64,000 bases of DNA, taken from positions 23,441,977 through 23,505,976 of the forward strand of contig NC_080048.1 in NCBI RefSeq assembly GCF_026212465.1. Reading direction: 5' to 3'. The stretch comes from Amaranthus tricolor. Its lineage: Eukaryota > Streptophyta > Magnoliopsida > Caryophyllales > Amaranthaceae. The position numbers and the translations under genes are program-made. Of this stretch, positions 9,524-32,913 are shown piece after piece (positions within the stretch are counted from its first letter, which is position 1; the number at the start of each line of letters is the position of its first letter). Below the pieces are notes generated by a model, which was given only the letters and a program-made list of their open reading frames with translations, ran no database searches and was not told the origin of the DNA.

Positions 9524-11404
9524 CAACTTATAACTAAATATACTAAATATTGAAGTTTGCTTAACTAATGTACAAACTGAATTTTAGTATTGGAAGTTTG
9601 CTTAATTAATTTGGAAACTATAACCTTATAACTAAATAATTAATACGTATACAACTAATAATAAACTAAAACAACGATTAATTATATAATAATAATACGA
9701 CTAAATTTCATTTCTAAATTTTCTCGAATTAATGTAACATTCGTCATTTTTTTAAAAAAATAATAATAATAAATAAATAAATTTCAGAAATTAAAATTTA
9801 AATATATATATAACTCCCCATTAACAAATAACTTCTCATTTCATTCTCTAAAATCATATAACTAACCTCACTTACCTATTATAAATTAAACCAATAACCT
9901 TTAATTTCATTCACATTATTACTCACACTTTCGTTTTCTCCTACAAACTACTTCCTTCATATTCCAATTGCTTAAAATTTAATCAAAAAAAGGCAAGATT
10001 TTGATATTAAAGACAACGGATTTGTAGACAGAGATTATTAGGAGCGTACGTTATTTAGGATCACGTGACAAGGTAATTCTCAATGTCCATCTAATTAGGA
10101 CTATCCCGTTAATATTTTGTGCTAAGTGATAATTAATGTGTTTAAATAGAATGCAAGATTTTATATGACATTATTTTGTATGATATTATGTTTTATATAT
10201 TATCAAATTATATCTACTATTATTTTTGTCAAACTTGAATTTATAATTACTATTTTGGTAAAATTTATATTATTATTTTGATAACGAAATTTGATACGAT
10301 TTATTTGAAAGAGAAATACTTATAATATTATTATTTTGATGAAAGTTATATTATTATTTTAATAATGATTGTAAATGCGATTGAATTTGGGATGAAAATA
10401 TTATGATATTAATATTGCAATTGAATATTCTTGAGATATATTTTCTTGGGAAAACCTATGATCATAAAATAAAATATATAATGTATGTTTGATTATATGT
10501 TTGTGTGCACGCGACTAATTATTAAAATATATTAAATCACGTAAAGTGTAACACGAGGGAAATGAAGCTCTTATATTTGTTGTGATCTAAAGTAAGGGTG
10601 ATGAACAGGTTGTCCTGTTTGGTTAGTATAGCTGCCGACATGTATTATTATTTCTGATACTTGATACAATGTTTGGTCTTCCTTCTATTTGTTGTGATCC
10701 AAGTAGAAAGGGTGTGCACATTAGGGTTCCCTGAGATTACTCTATTGGTCTTGAATTATTTGGGGTGACGACCTCTTCATGAAGTAGGTATAGGGGTAAA
10801 GCCTCGGCCTACTGGCATTCTCGTTCCCTCAAATTAAAAATTGATTATGTGTTTGTCATTATTAAATATCAAATTAATAAATTGGTTTATGTGATATTAT
10901 ATATATTGTTTTCTCAACTTATTTTTCTTTTAAACTCAGCTATATATTATTTTCTAAAATTATTTTCAATTTAATTATATTTTATTTTCTTAAACTATTT
11001 TCAAACTTAATCGTTTTATGGGATGGAGTTGGAATTACTCAATTTTCTGATTTTGGGAGTTCTTCCCTTGTTTTTGTTGCATTCTTATGTTGCAGGTTAT
11101 TGATTGCGTGGGAATCGTGGAGTGAGGATCACCTAGAAACATAGTTTTTGTTAGAATCGTATTTCAGTTTAAATTTTACCATAAGTTGTTTAAATTTTAT
11201 ATGGACATAGATTGCGTTTCAGTCTTCTCTCATGTTGTAAGACCCTTTGTTGGATTAAAGATATTAAGTTATTTCTTAGTCGTTAAGCCTTACATTTATT
11301 TTATTAGAAATAGATGTGACGGTGACACTCCCATGAGTAGGTTTTGGTTCATGTTTTTCATTAAAGGTGTTTTCAAAAGTTCGGCCTATTCTGAGGGTGT
11401 TACA
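9524..11404 (+). repeat. LTR-like block A sequence ending GGGTGTTACA
   Basis: About 1.9 kb without a reading frame longer than 78 codons. The end, GAGGGTGTTACA at 11393-11404, has the form of a plant Ty3-type LTR 3' end, and the interior (GGGAATCGTGGAGTGAGGATC near 11110) resembles LTR/leader sequence; this is inference. It recurs with few changes at 22863-24740, 25756-27632 and 28597-30474. A 78-codon frame at 11186-11422 is kept in all four copies with a few changes, but has no recognisable domain. Confidence 0.5.
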
Positions 11405-11444
11405 ATTAATATATGTGTTTGATAGACTAAAACGACTAATAAAC

Positions 11445-11515
<71 letters not shown>

Positions 11516-11657
11516 TTGACTAATACGAATAATAACATACTAATACTATTAACAATACACTGATACGACTAGCTAATACTACACTAATACGAATAATTAC
11601 ATATTAATACTAAAGTAAGACGACTAATTACATCTAATACTACATTAAATAATATGC

Positions 11658-11715
<58 letters not shown>

Positions 11716-11961
11716 TAGGACTAAATAACTAATAATGCACTAACAATGCACTGATACGAGTAGTAATATACTTATATAACTAATAATATAATAATAATAC
11801 ACTAATACAACTAATATGAGTTATAATATATTAAGACAACTAATATACTAATACTACACTCATACGAAATACTAATACTAAGACGACCAATCATACTAAT
11901 ACTATTAACAATACACTAATACGACTAATAATGCACCAATAATACGATAATAATAATAATA

Positions 11962-12041
<80 letters not shown>

Positions 12042-12189
12042 TAAAATTTGACTAATACGAGTAATAACATACTAATACTATTAACAATACACTGATACGA
12101 CTAGCTAATACTACACTAATACGAATAATTACATATTAATACTAAACTAAGACGACTAATTACATCTAATACTACATTAAATAATATGC

Positions 12190-12234
<45 letters not shown>

Positions 12235-12250
12235 TAATAATAATAATAAT

Positions 12251-12292
<42 letters not shown>

Positions 12293-12500
12293 TAGGACTA
12301 AATAACTAATAATGCACTAACAATGCACTGATACGAGTAGTAATATACTTATATAACTAATAATATAATAATAATAATACACTAATACAACTAATATGAG
12401 TTATAATATATTAAGACAACTAATATACTAATACATTAACAATACACTAATACGACTAATAATGCCCCAATAATACGATAATAATAATAATAATAATAAT

Positions 12501-12565
<65 letters not shown>

Positions 12566-13198
12566 TAAATAATAATAATAATAATATACTCATGCGACTA
12601 ATAATAGCTAATACGACTAAATAACTAATAAAGTACTAATAATGCACTAATAGGACTAACAATAACTAATATGACAAATACGGCTAAATAACTAATAAAG
12701 TACAAATAATCTACTAATACGAGTAGTAATATACTTATACAACTAATAACATAATAATAATACACTAATACAAGTAGTACGAGCAATAATATATTAATAC
12801 AATTAATAAAATACAACTAATAATAATGCTAATACTACATTAATACGACTAATATTATGCTAATACAACTCTTAATAAACTAATATGAGTAATAATACAC
12901 TGATACGACTAATAATACATAGATACAACTAATATTAAACTAATGATTCACTAATACGACTAATAATGCACTAATACAACTAATAGTAATAATAACAATA
13001 ATAATAAATTAAACGACTACTATGAGTAATAATATATACTATACAACTAATATTATACTAATGATACACTAAAATGATAATAATAGTAATACTAATAATA
13101 ATATTAATAATAATAATAATAAATACGACTAATTAAACTAATAATAAACTAATACGAGTGGTATTATACTTATACAACTAATAACAATAATAACAATA

Positions 13199-13260
<62 letters not shown>

Positions 13261-13292
13261 ACAAACACAACGAATACGAGTAATAATATTTT
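11405..13292. repeat. (AAT)n and degenerate ACTAATACG satellite
   Basis: Pure (AAT)n tracts (about 11444-11513, 11658-11710, 11950-12038, 12190-12288, 12478-12560, 13205-13258) alternate with degenerate ACTAATACGACTAATAAT-like repeats. A sub-unit of roughly 530 bp, starting TTTGACTAATACGA, occurs twice in tandem here (from 11514 and 12046). The degenerate part looks like a decayed AAT tract that acquired ACG/ACT variants. Confidence 0.85.
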
Positions 13293-15300
13293 TGTAACCG
13301 CTCCGAATTATGAAGGCGAAGACTAATTAGAATTTAGTATTAATCAAGCGGAAGCTCACTTTTGCTAGCACAATTAAGGGGGTTACTTAAAGCTTAAACC
13401 AATGTCCAATTAAAATACTTGAACCAAAACCAAAGCAATATAATGGAAGTCTTAGCTGTCCAAAATAAAGGAAAATTACAACCAAATCAAAATAATTCTG
13501 AAGTTCGAATTACATCTTTAAAATAGTCCAAATCTAAACAATTGTACTAATAGTCTCTCAGATATAATAAAGAGATCTAAACAAAAGGGAGGCAAACTCC
13601 AACTCGAGTTCATCCTTCGCTCGAATAATAATTCTCCGTCGATATGCCATGGAAGTTCACTCTAAAAACAAAAACAATTGAAAAACATACAAAACATAGT
13701 ATCAGCAAAAGGCTGAGTATAACACACTAGTGCTCGTTAAACAAGTTGTTAAAACGATTTGATTTGAGTAAATTCATTTTGAAAGATGCTTTTTCATTTG
13801 ATAAATCATAACATCATTCAAACTCAATTCAATAGTTTCATAATAATTCCAAGTTCTCGTTTTTCATCATAAATCATAAGACCTCAATGGATCCAAATCA
13901 ACTTCAAACTCAAACTATAAGTTTGCATGGGTACTCTATGAGTCATCCTGTGACTCGGTTGGTAGTCGGTCTACCGTCTGCGACATGTTCGACAATTGTA
14001 ACACAATGGTATTGCGAACAATACGTGCTCAACATTGGTGAGCCGTTTAATCATGCAAACAACATTTACTGTGGCATATGTACCCCCCATTTAGGCTAAA
14101 ACATTTTTTTATATAATATATGTCTTGTAATTTAAATAGCATTTGAAAAGTCAAAAATACATCTTTTATTTGCAACATGGCAAAACATACTTTATTTGCA
14201 ACATAGCAAAATCAAATCATAATGTTTCTCACATGGGTAAAACATGCTCAGCATAATCACATCATCAAACGTAACTTTTATATTATATTGGGGCATCCCT
14301 AGCACGTATGGAAATGCATCGAAACAAAAAGTGATTAAAATTCAATACGATTTTTCAAGGAAAGCACTAAAAATGTTTTATTTCAATCCTTCTTAAAGTA
14401 AATATAACTTAAAAGAGTTTTGAAATTCATTCAAAACAAACTAGAATATAGTTCATAAGTCTATAAAATCATTACGACAAAAGATTTTATAACACACTAT
14501 TTTCTTAAATACAAGATAGTTTTGCCCGTAATAAAATCGATAATCGATTTACAAAATACATATTAATTATGCAACAAGGCCCAAATTAATCAAGTCATTA
14601 TAATACCTTATTTAAAATGAATTTAAGGTTATCCCTATATTCGACAATTTAGGAATTTACCATTATTTAAATGATGTCTTAAATCCGTATAATTATAAAC
14701 CATATAAGTTAAAATTATTTTACACTATGAGTTAGTAGATTATTGATTCAATTATAACTTTTTGATATAGGTCTATATTTACTCAAATTTAATTACCAAT
14801 ATTACACCTTTTAATAAATAAATAATTTCTATTACTTTGATAAATTAGAAAATAATTAATAATTAGCTTATAAAAATTATACAAAAAGTTATAGAAATAA
14901 TATAATACTTTTATTACCCCATTTAAACTTATAAAAGTCATGTATAATATTTTATTATTTTGTATAGACATTTTATTGATAAATAAAATACAATTGGTTT
15001 AAAATTATTGAAGTTAGAATAAAATAATATAAAAATTCTACGATGTTCCTGAAACTATATTAAGAGATATAAAATTTTAAATAACCATTAAAAATTACTT
15101 GGGGTATTTTTAATAATTAATGTCATTATTTTAATGATAAAACAAATAGAATTTATTTAAGCCCAAATATAGTCACGAAAATCCATATAACTTTTTTTAA
15201 CATGCATCTATTATTTAGGTAAGTGTCTGAAAAATGTTTCATTTCCAAAAGACGTCATGTAATATTTATTTTATATTTTACCGTTTTTTTAACTTACCGA
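13293..15300. repeat. Block P1, LTR-like start TGTAACCGCTCC, AT-rich
   Basis: Starts TGTAACCGCTCCGAATTATG, which has the form of a plant Ty3-type LTR 5' end. It recurs at 32438-32908, continuing across the Copia insertion to 42729-44090. No coding region is convincing: a 70-codon frame at 13887-14099 is not recognisable and is disrupted in P2. The AT-rich part from 14100 shows nothing but short repeats. Confidence 0.55.
14024..14028. other. Empty target site CGTGC of the young Copia insertion
   Basis: In this copy, AACAATACGTGCTCAACATT is uninterrupted. In P2 the same sequence is split by the Copia at 32914-42728, with CGTGC on both sides (32909-32913 and 42729-42733). This is the paralogous pre-insertion state. 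Confidence 0.95.
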
Positions 15301-15349
15301 TTGTTAATTACAGAGTAAAAGTTATTAAGGTTCTTAAGTGATAGAACTC

Positions 15350-15856
15350 ACAGTCTTGAGCTTCTTCAATGGCAGTGACATTTGGACCCCATTTGGATCT
15401 TGGAAGACACCTCAAGACCTTCTGGACTTTTTCTGCTTTAGTAAAAGTTTTACCAAGAGAATTCAAACTGCTAGTAATTAATGTAAAACGAGTAAACATT
15501 TCATTTATATTCTCATCGTTTTTCATCTTGAACATTTCGTATTGATGCATGAGAATGCTTATCTTTGTCTCCTTTACTTGACTTTTTCCTTTATATGTCA
15601 CAACCAACATATCCCATATTTCCTTAGCACTTGTGCATGATAAAGCTCTATTGAACTCGGTACCATTTAAAGCACAACACAATTGATTCATTGCTCTATA
15701 GTTTTTGGATACGGATTCCAAATCACTTTGTGAGTATTCAGATTCGAATTTTACCACATCATTTCCTTGAGCGTCCTTTTTCATTGGTACATTAGGTCCT
15801 TTAGTTATGATGTCCCAAAGTTCCATATCTTGATCAATCACAAACATCTTCATCAA
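15350..15856 (-). pseudogene. gag: Copia Gag UBN2-domain fragment (P1)
   Basis: A minus-strand frame reading MKMFVIDQDMELWDIITKGP, then CALNGTEFNRALSCTSAKEI, WDMLVVTYKG, EMFKMKNDENINEMFTRFT and LRCLPRSKWGPNVTAIEEAQ. This is the conserved N-terminal Gag (UBN2/gag-polypeptide) domain of Copia elements: AKE.W..L...Y.G, then F.MK..E.I..M..RF, then LR.LP..W. Upstream in frame, the triplets reading FSHW lie before the first ATG at 15856. It stops near EEAQD, where the element is truncated. The same fragment in P2 is 44097-44606. It is the very domain missing from the Copia at 32914-42728, though from a different lineage. Confidence 0.9.
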
Positions 15857-15917
15857 AGTTCTCCAATGAGAGAAATTTGTTCCAATGAGAGATATTAATC
15901 TTTATATGTGAAACAAA

Positions 15918-15929
15918 GCTCTGATACCA
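15918..15929 (-). other. Primer binding site of the truncated Copia in P1
   Basis: The minus strand reads TGGTATCAGAGC, an exact initiator-Met-tRNA match, between the gag fragment and an LTR beginning at 15939. Confidence 0.85.
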
Positions 15930-15938
15930 ATTTAAAGT

Positions 15939-16830
15939 TGATAGGAGATCGAATACTCTCTAGAGGGGGGGTGAATAGAGACTATGCCCGTTTAAAATTT
16001 TTTCCTGAAAGGTTAGCTCAAGAGCTTGGGTGACCTTTCAAAACTGTTTTTTGGAACACTGTTAGGTCGATTGGTAAATCTATAACGTATGTGCGAAAAT
16101 GAACTTAAACAATAACAAGCGATATGTTAACGAGGTACGGCTCTAAACAGCCAACTCCCCTTCTATGGGTTCTCTTCCAACCTGTAGGATTCAACGCCTT
16201 TAATTAATGAACTTTAAGACAACATAGAAGATCTCTCTATCTTCTCTCACCACGTTCTTCCCCTTGAAGAACGTCTTACAAGTTCACTTAATAAAAGCAC
16301 AAATCCCAATCTCACAATAGAGATTACAAGTTGAATGCTTTAAAAAGTATTCCAAGGTTTGGCCCATTCAATAATGAAAATCTAACTCTTTTTAACACTA
16401 AATCCGATTACAAATATAAGAGTTAGATGAACTAAGAATTACAATACATTTTGAACGTTTAGTGAATGATAGATCTTAATTCAAGAAGAGAGAAAATTGT
16501 AAGAAAATGCTGCAATCTTAATCCTTGAATGAAGCCTTATATTTATATATGTCACGCCTCAACATATCCTTGTAGAGCAAGAAAGCTTCATCCCTCAATT
16601 TCGTTGACCTAGTTAATCTGCGCCCCCGTCTTCAAGATCTTTAACTTAAACTCAAACTGACATTGCACTGAAAGCTCATATAATTACGTCATTGTGTGTT
16701 GTATTTTGTTAATAACAACCATTTCCATGCTGCCATGATAGCACTTATACAAGATATTGAAACTTCAGCAAAAACCAGATAATACAACGTGTAAAAACTT
16801 TTTCAAATTTAATCCCTATTTTTAACATCA
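15939..16830 (-). repeat. 5' LTR of the truncated Copia in P1 (outer end approximate)
   Basis: Starts TGATAGGAGATCGAATACTC at 15939 in plus orientation, i.e. the 3' end of a minus-strand LTR, including a G7-8 run (C-run on the minus strand), a feature also seen in the young Copia LTR. A TATA-like ATTTATATAT lies at 16551-16560. The outer boundary is not resolved. The matching LTR in P2 starts at 44753. Confidence 0.6.
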
Positions 16831-17670
16831 ATTTAAATTGTCTTTTCCTATTTTTAGTGTCAATTTAAATTGTCATCTTATTTATAGGAAAGCCTATAAT
16901 TAGTTTAGCTTAATAACTTTTTTAATTTCAAATATTCAAATATAAACCGCGTAATAAGCTATTCAACGTGTAATACATTCGAACATTTAAATATCTTAAG
17001 CACACGTTTATTTCAAAACCTATGCAAATAATATCATTACACGCGCCCCACCAACTAGTATTCACAAAAATATTTAAGAAGTTTATTTTTAGAAAGGAAA
17101 ATAATTAATTTTTAATATTTTAAAAAACTCGACGTCATTTACTTGTATTAAATTTAATTACCTTTAACTAAAATTTGAACTTGTTATATTAAAAATATAC
17201 ATAATTTTGTGAAGAGTTTAAAGACTCTAATTGACAAATTTTAATAGATTATTAAAATGGATGAAATGCATACTCAATAATTATATTGTTGTAATTATTT
17301 TGTAACAAAATATCTTTGATGATATAATGAAAGGTTTCTATTGATTAATACATATTGACCATTTGATATCATTTTGGATAGTGCAACATATCATCTCTAA
17401 TTAGTAGTAAATTATTAAATAATGAAAAGATACAATGAATAGTTATGAATGTAATAAAAAAAAGATGGTAATAAATTATGTGTTGATTTTGTATGATAGT
17501 GAATACAAATAATATAGTAATTACATTGAGGGTTTATTAATATTTGATATAAATAGGCTGCTATTTATATTCATAAAAAAAATATAACTTTTTCAATCTC
17601 ATACGCACCATAAATAATGTATAATTCTCCAATTGCATTCTGCATAAAGCAAAATCAAGGCTACACTTAG

Positions 17671-18188
17671 AATCCAAATGCAAGGCCTTTGATACCTTGG
17701 AGAGAACAAGGGTTTGAGAAAGAAAGAACAATTTATATTACTTTTTCAAGAGGATCTCCTATCACTAAAAAACAAATTTATTCTTATTTTACTTGGTAAT
17801 TGCGAACACGTGTATAAATCTTATTTTTCTAGACTTTAACGTAGCTCTCATTATCTTATACGGTCATTTAAATCATTCAAGTTACTTTAAAATGTTGGAT
17901 AGTAATCTATGGTGGATAACTATATATTCTAATAAATGTAAAAAATTAATTATCTTGAAATTATTATACTAATATAAATTTTTGTCTATTAGGGCAGTTG
18001 GGAATTGTGTGGAAAAAATATATATACACACTCAACATTCTTCTTCACCACCTCTATTCGGAAAAATTATTTTTCATCAACGTTCGACTACTTGGAAGGT
18101 GTTGAGATTTCAAGACGAAGCACACCATGTCATCAATCGCAAAAGTCTTTGGTGTAAAAAGTATTGCAAGAAACCTAGCTTGTTATAA
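17671..18188 (+). pseudogene. RRM-like gene fragment, two exons with intron (inverted copy)
   Basis: Exon 1 (17671-17795) contains PWREQGF-type sequence then ERTIYITFSRGSPITKKQIY and ends at donor TTG|GTAATT. The intron is 17796-17993 (198 bp) and ends TTGTCTATTAG. Exon 2 (17994-18188) contains NCVEKIYIHTQ, PPLFGKIIF, VINRKSLWCKKY and a stop. Joining at these sites keeps one frame, and the combined pattern (R..Y.TFS.G.P......YF.....GNCVEKIY....PPLFGKI.F........I..K.LWCKKY) resembles a plant RRM-like RNA-binding family. An in-frame TAG at 17668-17670 precedes exon 1 here; the C3 copy has TTG at that place. Presence of the intron argues against retrocopying. Confidence 0.65.
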
Positions 18189-18714
18189 CCTATAAATTTG
18201 TCTCTTTTTGTTATTTGTTTAAAAGTTTGTCTCTTTTTGTTATTTGTTTAAGAACTGAACCTTTTATTTTTGTTTTATTTCATGTTTATCTTATTACTTC
18301 ACTTTTTAGTGAATATAATATATTTATCGTCCAATATATTTAAAAATTATAAACTAATGTAATAGACAGGGGCAGATCATTTACTACGGAGGCCTTGTTT
18401 AATTTTGCTTTTATATTAAAATTGGGGCCTTTTTTTAACAATTAAAGACAATTTAGTTTATTTCGTAAATGCTTTCATACAAATATATTTTCTGACTTAG
18501 GGCAACGACAAAGGTACCATGGGTAGGGAAATTACTCCAAATGGGCAAACCTTTAATCTAGATTAAAATTTGATTAATTAATCAAGAGCCATTAATCACG
18601 AGCCATTAATCACTTCAACACCTTATGTAGGATAAACCTCTGATCTAGAATTTGAAGACTTTGGAAGAACATAACATTAGCATTCTATGTGAACAATCCT
18701 TAAATATGATCCAA

Positions 18715-19752
18715 CAATAAAAAAAAAATTACCCTGAATAATACGAACTTTCACTGATTTTTCAACAATAATACGAACTTTCAATTAACCATGAATAATA
18801 CGAACTTTGACATGTGTTTTCCGCTGGCATACTAATTTATTATAACGGGTAAATGTGCTGAGTTCTTTTTAAATTTTTTTTTTTGCTGATAAAATTAAGG
18901 AAAAGAAAGAGCTGCTTCTCTCTCACGCAGTTGGTGTACCTATTAATTAGTTAATTATTGAATCAAAATACCCATTAATTATTGTTTTTTAATCTTTTTC
19001 TTTTCTGGGTTTTTATAGTACATTGATAAATCTGTTAATTATGTATCTTTTATGATACTTAATTTTTTAATCTTTACAAATTACAATGAATCTGCTTTAT
19101 AATCATTTGGGATTTTGATTGATTTATGTATGTAATTCTTTTTTTATTTCTACAGATGCATATTTTTTGACTCGCCTAAGAAGAAAAAATGGCCGACATT
19201 GGTAGATTGTTGTATGAAACCCAATTGAAATCTCAAAACGTGATGGTGTATTGAGTGCAATAAATCAAGGCGGGATTTGGCAAAAGATCGTAGATTTGCA
19301 TTGAAAAAAATTAAAGAAACTAAGTCCAAGCTTTTGGGTACATGAAAACACATAAGAAAAAGTGAAAAAACCCCAGAAATTTCATCAATTTACATACTAA
19401 TCTTCTCTTCTTCTACCCCCTTTTTCGTGTCACACAAAATCTAGAAGGAGAAAAAGTTCAAAACTTTTTAATTGTTGGGATTTTTGATGGTATCTAAGCT
19501 CAAATTAAACTAATTTTGATGGGAAGAGCAAAGTGAGGAAATGAAGAAGATGAAGGCTGCTGACCTGCTGTCTATAAACTCATGAAACTGATGAAGAAAT
19601 GAGGAAGTGACCGTTTCTCCCGGTCATAAACCGGTCAGGTATGCCAGTGGGAAACACATGTCAAAGTTCATATTATTCATGGTTAATTAAAAGTTCGTAT
19701 TATTGTTGGGAAATCAGTGAAAGTTCGTATTATTCAGGGTAATTTTTTCCTA
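18715..19752. mobile_element. Mutator-like element, inverted copy
   Basis: Same element as 4206-5231 in opposite orientation, with inverted ends beginning AAAATTACCCTGAATAATAC. It shares the 2-bp CAAAACGTGATGG variant with C1. No transposase. Confidence 0.7.
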
Positions 19753-21078
19753 AAAAAATTAGGCTTTCATCAAATTTAACTTAGAATTTTCAAAATAGAA
19801 AAACTACATCTTAAGATTTTCTATTCACATCTCACAAAACCTTTAAATAATAAAAACTTAAAAAATAAGCATCTTTAGATCACCCACAATACACCAAAAT
19901 TAAATTGAATTTTCACACAATCAAAAATTCAAACACAAAAAATTGTCAATCATTAAAACAATGGAGCATAAGTCTACTTGAATAAGGGGTTGAGAAAGAT
20001 CAAAAGCCTTAGAAAATAAACTAAAAGCATCAAATTCCTATTTAAGAAAAAAACAATCACAACAAGAAGAAACATATAATATTAGTACAAATAAACATTA
20101 GCTTGAAATCAATTTCCAGTAACCAAAATTTACTGATAACAACTGAAATCATAACCAAGACAATACCTACTTTGAGGTTGTAGCCGCATTCCACGTGGCC
20201 GGTGCTTATTCTACTGTTACTCCCTTTCTCCTATTATCTTGTGGGCTTCAATTCTTTTGATAAATTTTGTTTTTCATAAATTTAAAATTTTCTTTCCATG
20301 GCCATTGAAGAGAATGAGAAAATATAAGTTGATTAATTGAGTTTGGGAATTTATTGACAAGAGGCATTGAGCACACTATGGCTCGGTCGATCCAAAGATC
20401 AGTAGCAAACCAGCAGCCTCTATGAAGGCGCTCGACCAATCGAGCCAAACCTGCTCGGGTCGAGCAAGGTACAGCCATATCAGACGTAGGTTTTGTATGG
20501 GCTTTTAAGCCTTTTTTCCTATGTTATTCTAATATATTGTAGGGCTATATAAGGAGTTTTAAAACGTCATTAGAGATTGTGAGATGCATATACAAGATTG
20601 AAAAGCTAGGGTTCACACCATAAGAGTTCTTTAACCTTGTTTATGCATATTGTGTCAGATTGAGTTAAAGGTTCAATCTTTGCTTCGAGAGAGTGTTCTT
20701 AAAGCTTTGAAAAGGTGAGTAATTAATGTATTGTTGCTTATATTAATGATAAGATATTTTGTTTGAGAGAGAGGTATCCTTAGATACCTCATATATTGTG
20801 TGTAGTTGTCACAATTATATTAGAATAACTTAAATTATCACAATTCACAACTAACACTTCATGAAACATTTTCTACAGAATATTAATAATTGTTTTGCTC
20901 AATTTGCATTGCTTGGAGAGACTACAATATAAAGCAACAAGATCATACAATTACTATAACATTAAAAATACATGTTACTCAAATTAGGATAACACAAAGA
21001 AATATCCAATAGAAATTATAGAATATAATCCAAACTAAATAATTACATTATAACGAGAATAATATAGAAAATATAAAC

Positions 21079-31150
<10,072 letters not shown>

Positions 31151-31152
<2 letters not shown>

Positions 31153-31293
31153 TTGACTAATAGAATAATAACATACTAATACTATTAACAATACACTGAT
31201 ACGACTAGCTAATACTACACTAATACGAATAATTACATTTTAATACTAAACTAAGACGACTAATTACATCTAATACTACATTAAATAATATGC

Positions 31294-31369
<76 letters not shown>

Positions 31370-31624
31370 TAATAGGACTAAATAACTAATAATGCACTAA
31401 CAATGCACTGATACGAGTAGTAATATACTTATATAACTAATAATATAATAATAATACACTAATACAACTAATATGAGTTATAATATATTAAGACAACTAA
31501 TATACTAATACAACTAATAATAATACTAATACTACACTAATACGAAATACTAATACTAAGACGACCAATCATACTAATACTATTAACAATACACCAATAC
31601 GACTAATAATGCACCAATAATACG

Positions 31625-31678
<54 letters not shown>

Positions 31679-32289
31679 TACTCATGCGACTAATAATAAC
31701 TAATACGACTTAATAACTAATAAAGTACTAATAATGCACTAATAGGACTAATAATAACTAATACGACAAATACGGCTAAATAACTAATAAAGTACAAATA
31801 ATCCACTAATACGAGTAGTAATATATACTTATACAACTAATAACATAATAATAATACACTAATACAAGTAGTACGAGCAATAATATATTAATACAATTAA
31901 TAAAATACAACTAATAATAATGCTAATACTACATTAATACGACTAATATTATGCTAATACAACTCTTAATAAACTAATACGAGTAATAATACACTGATAC
32001 GACTAATAATACATAGATACAACTAATATAATACTAATGATACACTAATACGACTAATAATGCACTAATACAACTAATAGTAATAATAACAATAATAATA
32101 AATTAAACGACTACTATGAGTAATAATATATACTATACAACTAATATTATATTAATGATACACTAAAATGATAATAATAGTAATACTTATAATAATATTA
32201 ATAATAATAATAAATACGACTAATTAAACTAATAATAAACTAATACGAGTGGTATTATACTTATACAACTAATAACAATAATAACAATA

Positions 32290-32386
<97 letters not shown>

Positions 32387-32437
32387 TATAATACACAAAC
32401 ACAACGAATACGAGTAATAATATTTTTGTAACCGCTC
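31151..32437. repeat. Right-hand satellite of enlarged block A
   Basis: An extra roughly 525-bp (AAT)n/TTTGACTAATAG sub-unit (31151-31676), then degenerate ACTAATACG satellite to a TGTAACC start. It corresponds to 12046-13292 in the first A. Confidence 0.85.
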
Positions 32438-32908
32438 CGAATTATGAAGGCGAAGACTAATTAGAATTTAGTATTAATCAAGCGGAAGCTCACTTTTGCT
32501 AGCACAATTAAGGGGGTTACTTAAAGCTTAAACCAATGTCCAAGTAAAATACTTGAACCAAAACCAAAGCAATATAATGGAAGTCTTAGCTGTCCAAAAT
32601 AAAGGAAAATTACAACCAAAAAAAATAATTCTGAAGTTCGAATTACATCTTTAAAATAGTCCAAATCTAAACAATTGTACTAATAGTGTCTCAGATATAA
32701 TAAAGAGATCTAAACAAAAGTGAGGCAAACTCCAACTTAAGTTCATCCTTCGCTCGAATATTAATTCTCCGTCGAGGTGCCATGGGGGTTCACTCTAAAA
32801 ACAAAAACAATTGAAAAACATACAAAACATAATATCAGCAAAAGGCTGAGTATAACACACGTCCGCGACATGTCCGACAATTGTAACACAATGGTATTGC
32901 GAACAATA
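32438..32908. repeat. Block P2, part left of the Copia insertion
   Basis: Matches 13293 onwards but lacks about 240 bp present in P1 (after AACACAC at 32861; P1 continues for the 13725-13975 stretch). It runs to the target site CGTGC. Confidence 0.85.
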
Positions 32909-32913
32909 CGTGC
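32909..32913. repeat. Target-site duplication CGTGC, left
   Basis: Exact 5-bp match to 42729-42733, the size expected for Copia integrases. Confidence 0.97.

Larger units (their letters stand above)
17019..21078 (-). repeat. Inverted copy of block C (equivalent of 2868-6727)
   Basis: Reverse complement of C1 over about 4 kb. The left break joins P1 after CGTTTATTTCAAAAC. The right break joins block A sequence after ATAGAAAATATAAACT. It keeps sequence that C1 has lost (the first exon of the RRM-like fragment and about 150 bp near 17380-17580), so it is not a simple derivative of C1. Confidence 0.9.

Noticed and set aside
11405..13292. CRISPR-like array in the ACTAATACG repeats
   Set aside because: Repeats are degenerate and contiguous without regular unique spacers, in a plant nuclear context.
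13887..14099. 70-codon frame in P1
   Set aside because: No domain, no splice context, disrupted in P2; looks like LTR sequence.
14789..14971. AT-rich 60-codon frames in block P (also 43532-43720)
   Set aside because: Composition-driven open frames, Asn/Tyr/Ile-rich, without a recognisable motif.
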